Origin: DASVBJ01 sp036375895
Lineage (GTDB): Bacteria > Actinomycetota > Actinomycetes > JACCUZ01
Assembly: GCA_036375895.1 (NCBI GenBank)
Contig: DASVBJ010000177.1
Coordinates: 1 to 16,581, forward strand
Direction of reading: 5' to 3'
DNA: 16,581 nucleotides
Each line of letters opens with the position of its first letter. Position 1 is the first letter of the stretch. Positions 15,599-16,581 of the stretch are shown in pieces. The translations under genes were made by a program, and so were the position numbers. The notes beneath the pieces are model-generated. The model saw only the letters and a program-made list of their open reading frames with translations, made no database searches and had not been told where the DNA came from.

Positions 15599-15604
15599 AG
15601 CGTA
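15599..15604 (-). promoter_or_regulatory. Candidate -10 element of a leaderless promoter
   Basis: Minus-strand TACGCT is followed by 7 nt and then the GTG of the TIGR03089 gene, the same geometry as the TarS-like gene at 9464. There is no Shine-Dalgarno sequence in the gap and no clear -35. Confidence 0.35.
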
Positions 15605-15642
15605 CGGGTGCGGATCCGCCCAGAGACGCGCACCCACCCCCT

Positions 15643-15682
15643 CCGGTTGTCACGGTTCGCAAAGTTTTTTCCAGCAACCGTG
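15643..15682. promoter_or_regulatory. Possible operator: repeated CGGTT half-sites with a 7-bp inverted repeat
   Basis: CGGTT occurs at 15644-15648 and 15653-15657 (9-bp period), and its reverse complement AACCG at 15676-15680. The longest arms are CACGGTT (15651-15657) and AACCGTG (15676-15682), separated by 18 nt containing an AT-rich AAAGTTTTTT. It ends 9 nt before the sigma-28-like element, in the divergent intergenic region. A regulator site is inferred; no known operator is recognised. Confidence 0.35.
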
Positions 15683-15691
15683 CGGCTCGGG

Positions 15692-15719
15692 TCAAGTCGT
15701 CCTGCCACCGGGCCGATCC
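15692..15719 (+). promoter_or_regulatory. Candidate sigma-28 (FliA/WhiG-type) promoter
   Basis: TCAA (15692-15695), 16 nt, then GCCGATCC (15712-15719). The spacing and both core elements equal those upstream of the SpoIID-domain gene. A start site near 15727 would leave a leader of about 80 nt before the amidase ATG. Confidence 0.55.
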
Positions 15720-15808
15720 AGCACAGACTGCCCGCAACGACGCAAAGCAAGCGGAGAACCCATCTGTCTCCCCAGTCCCAGCAGCACCAAACCGCGAAGA
15801 GGCTCCAC

Positions 15809-16581
15809 ATGCGCAAGACCCCCGCAGTCCTCCTGCTCAGTGTCGCCGTCCCCGCCTTCTCGGCGCTCCCGGTGATGAGCCCGCCCGGCGCCCGACCCGC
15901 TCCGGTCGCGCCGAAGGTCCATGAGCTGCGGCTCTCGGGTGTCGACGCCGCCGCGCTGCGCTCGGCCGGGACCGCCAGCCTGCGGGCGTCCGCCGCGGCC
16001 CGTGCCGAGGTCACCGACCCGGCCGCCCGGGGCGCCGGCCCTGCCCAGCGGCCGCTGGTGCTGACCGCGGCGCGGTCGACCGAGCGCTTCGAGCTGGTCG
16101 GCGTCACGTGGCGGAACGGGTCGGCCGGCGACGTGACCGTGCTGGTGCGGACCCACACGGGTGGCCGCTGGACCGGCTGGTCGTCGCTCGCCGAGGCCAA
16201 CGTCGACACGTCGGGGAACACCGAGCAGGCCCGCGCGCCGCGAACGGGCACCGAGCCGTACTACGCGGGGCCGTCCGACGGCGTGCAGGTGCGCGTGGAC
16301 GTCCGCGCGGGTCGCGCGCCCGCCGACCTCCGGGTCGAGCTCATCGACCCGGGCGAGTCCAAGGCGGACGACGCGGTCGGCCAGGCGCCGCTCGCGGCGG
16401 CCAGCGCGGCGATCGGGAAGCCGACGATCTACACCCGTGCGCAGTGGGGCGCCGACGAGCGGCTTCGCAGCAGCCCCCCGGCGTACTCCTCGACGATCAA
16501 GGGCGGGTTCGTCCACCACACCGACGGGGCCAACGGCTACGCGTCGGCTGACGTACCCAAGATCATCCGTGGCATCTACGC
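15809..16581 (+). CDS. Secreted PGRP-type N-acetylmuramoyl-L-alanine amidase (partial, runs off the window)
   Basis: 257 codons are present without a stop; the 3' end lies outside the window. A signal peptide (MRKTPAVLLLSVAVPAFSAL) is followed by an actinobacterial N-terminal region, including a WRNG...VLVRTHTGGRWTGW segment (about 100-125) common in secreted PGRP-like proteins. The amidase/PGRP domain begins at TRAQWGADE (Trp213) and reaches FVHHTDGANGY, where His236 or His237 should be the first zinc ligand. The remaining ligands would lie downstream. It is expected to cut the MurNAc-L-Ala bond of peptidoglycan outside the cell. The ATG at 15809 has a weak GAGG 7 nt upstream. A sigma-28-like promoter and a possible operator precede it. 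Domain identity is firm; catalytic activity needs the missing half. Confidence 0.88.
   Translation, partial: MRKTPAVLLLSVAVPAFSALPVMSPPGARPAPVAPKVHELRLSGVDAAALRSAGTASLRASAAARAEVTDPAARGAGPAQRPLVLTAARSTERFELVGVTWRNGSAGDVTVLVRTHTGGRWTGWSSLAEANVDTSGNTEQARAPRTGTEPYYAGPSDGVQVRVDVRAGRAPADLRVELIDPGESKADDAVGQAPLAAASAAIGKPTIYTRAQWGADERLRSSPPAYSSTIKGGFVHHTDGANGYASADVPKIIRGIY

Noticed and set aside
15712..15808. Riboswitch upstream of the amidase: GACGCAAAGC recalls c-di-GMP-I (GEMM) and GCGGAGAACCCA recalls the ydaO c-di-AMP element.
   Set aside because: Only isolated fragments match. The GEMM P1b stem and 3' half are absent, the ydaO GACAGCUAAC-type 3' part does not fit before the ATG, and the likely transcription start lies inside the region the aptamer would need.
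15592..16251. Upstream extension of the TIGR03089 frame by about 220 residues.
   Set aside because: It is antisense to the amidase and its signal peptide, and family sequence begins at the GTG at 15591.

Overview
The window is GC-rich, gene-dense chromosomal DNA from a high-GC actinomycete. Pointers are Asp/Gly/Ala/Arg-rich proteins, GTG and TTG starts, an LCP protein beside a TIGR03089-family protein, and an M. tuberculosis-like ScoA/ScoB pair. A Nocardioidaceae-like (Propionibacteriales) host is my best guess from overall protein character; the sequence alone does not fix the genus. No stretch over 300 bases lacks a gene, and I see no rRNA, tRNA, CRISPR array or insertion sequence.

Layout. 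(1) 1-96: C-terminal tail of an unknown plus-strand gene. (2) 124-7519: an envelope-polymer locus resembling wall teichoic acid synthesis. On the minus strand a CDP-glycerol glycerophosphotransferase-like polymerase is followed 4 nt later by a glycerophosphodiester phosphodiesterase. Divergently, five plus-strand genes overlap by 1-8 nt: ABC-2 permease, ABC ATPase, a three-part CDP-alcohol phosphotransferase fusion, a second CDP-alcohol phosphotransferase and a family 2 glycosyltransferase. (3) 7527-9464 (minus): a large TarS-like glycosyltransferase, probably a polymer decorator. (4) 9626-11719 (plus): a secreted SpoIID/LytB protein with five C-terminal FG-GAP repeats. (5) 11726-13174 (minus): scoA-scoB, a succinyl-CoA:3-ketoacid CoA-transferase, a metabolic pair apparently unrelated to its neighbours. 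(6) 13235-15591 (minus): an LCP ligase (wall polymer attachment) and, upstream of it, a TIGR03089 protein. (7) 15809-end (plus): a secreted PGRP-type N-acetylmuramoyl-L-alanine amidase, cut by the window edge.

Taken together, most of the window makes, exports, decorates and attaches a phosphodiester-linked wall polymer, and two secreted proteins remodel peptidoglycan. The most interesting regulatory observation is that both secreted peptidoglycan-active genes have the same candidate promoter, TCAA-N16-GCCGAT, which matches the FliA/WhiG (sigma-28 type) pattern and spacing. I did not find it elsewhere by eye. Other points are a CDP-alcohol phosphotransferase whose fourth signature Asp is His, two probable leaderless genes with a TANNNT-N7-start arrangement, and small hairpins that include both stop codons at two convergent gene ends.
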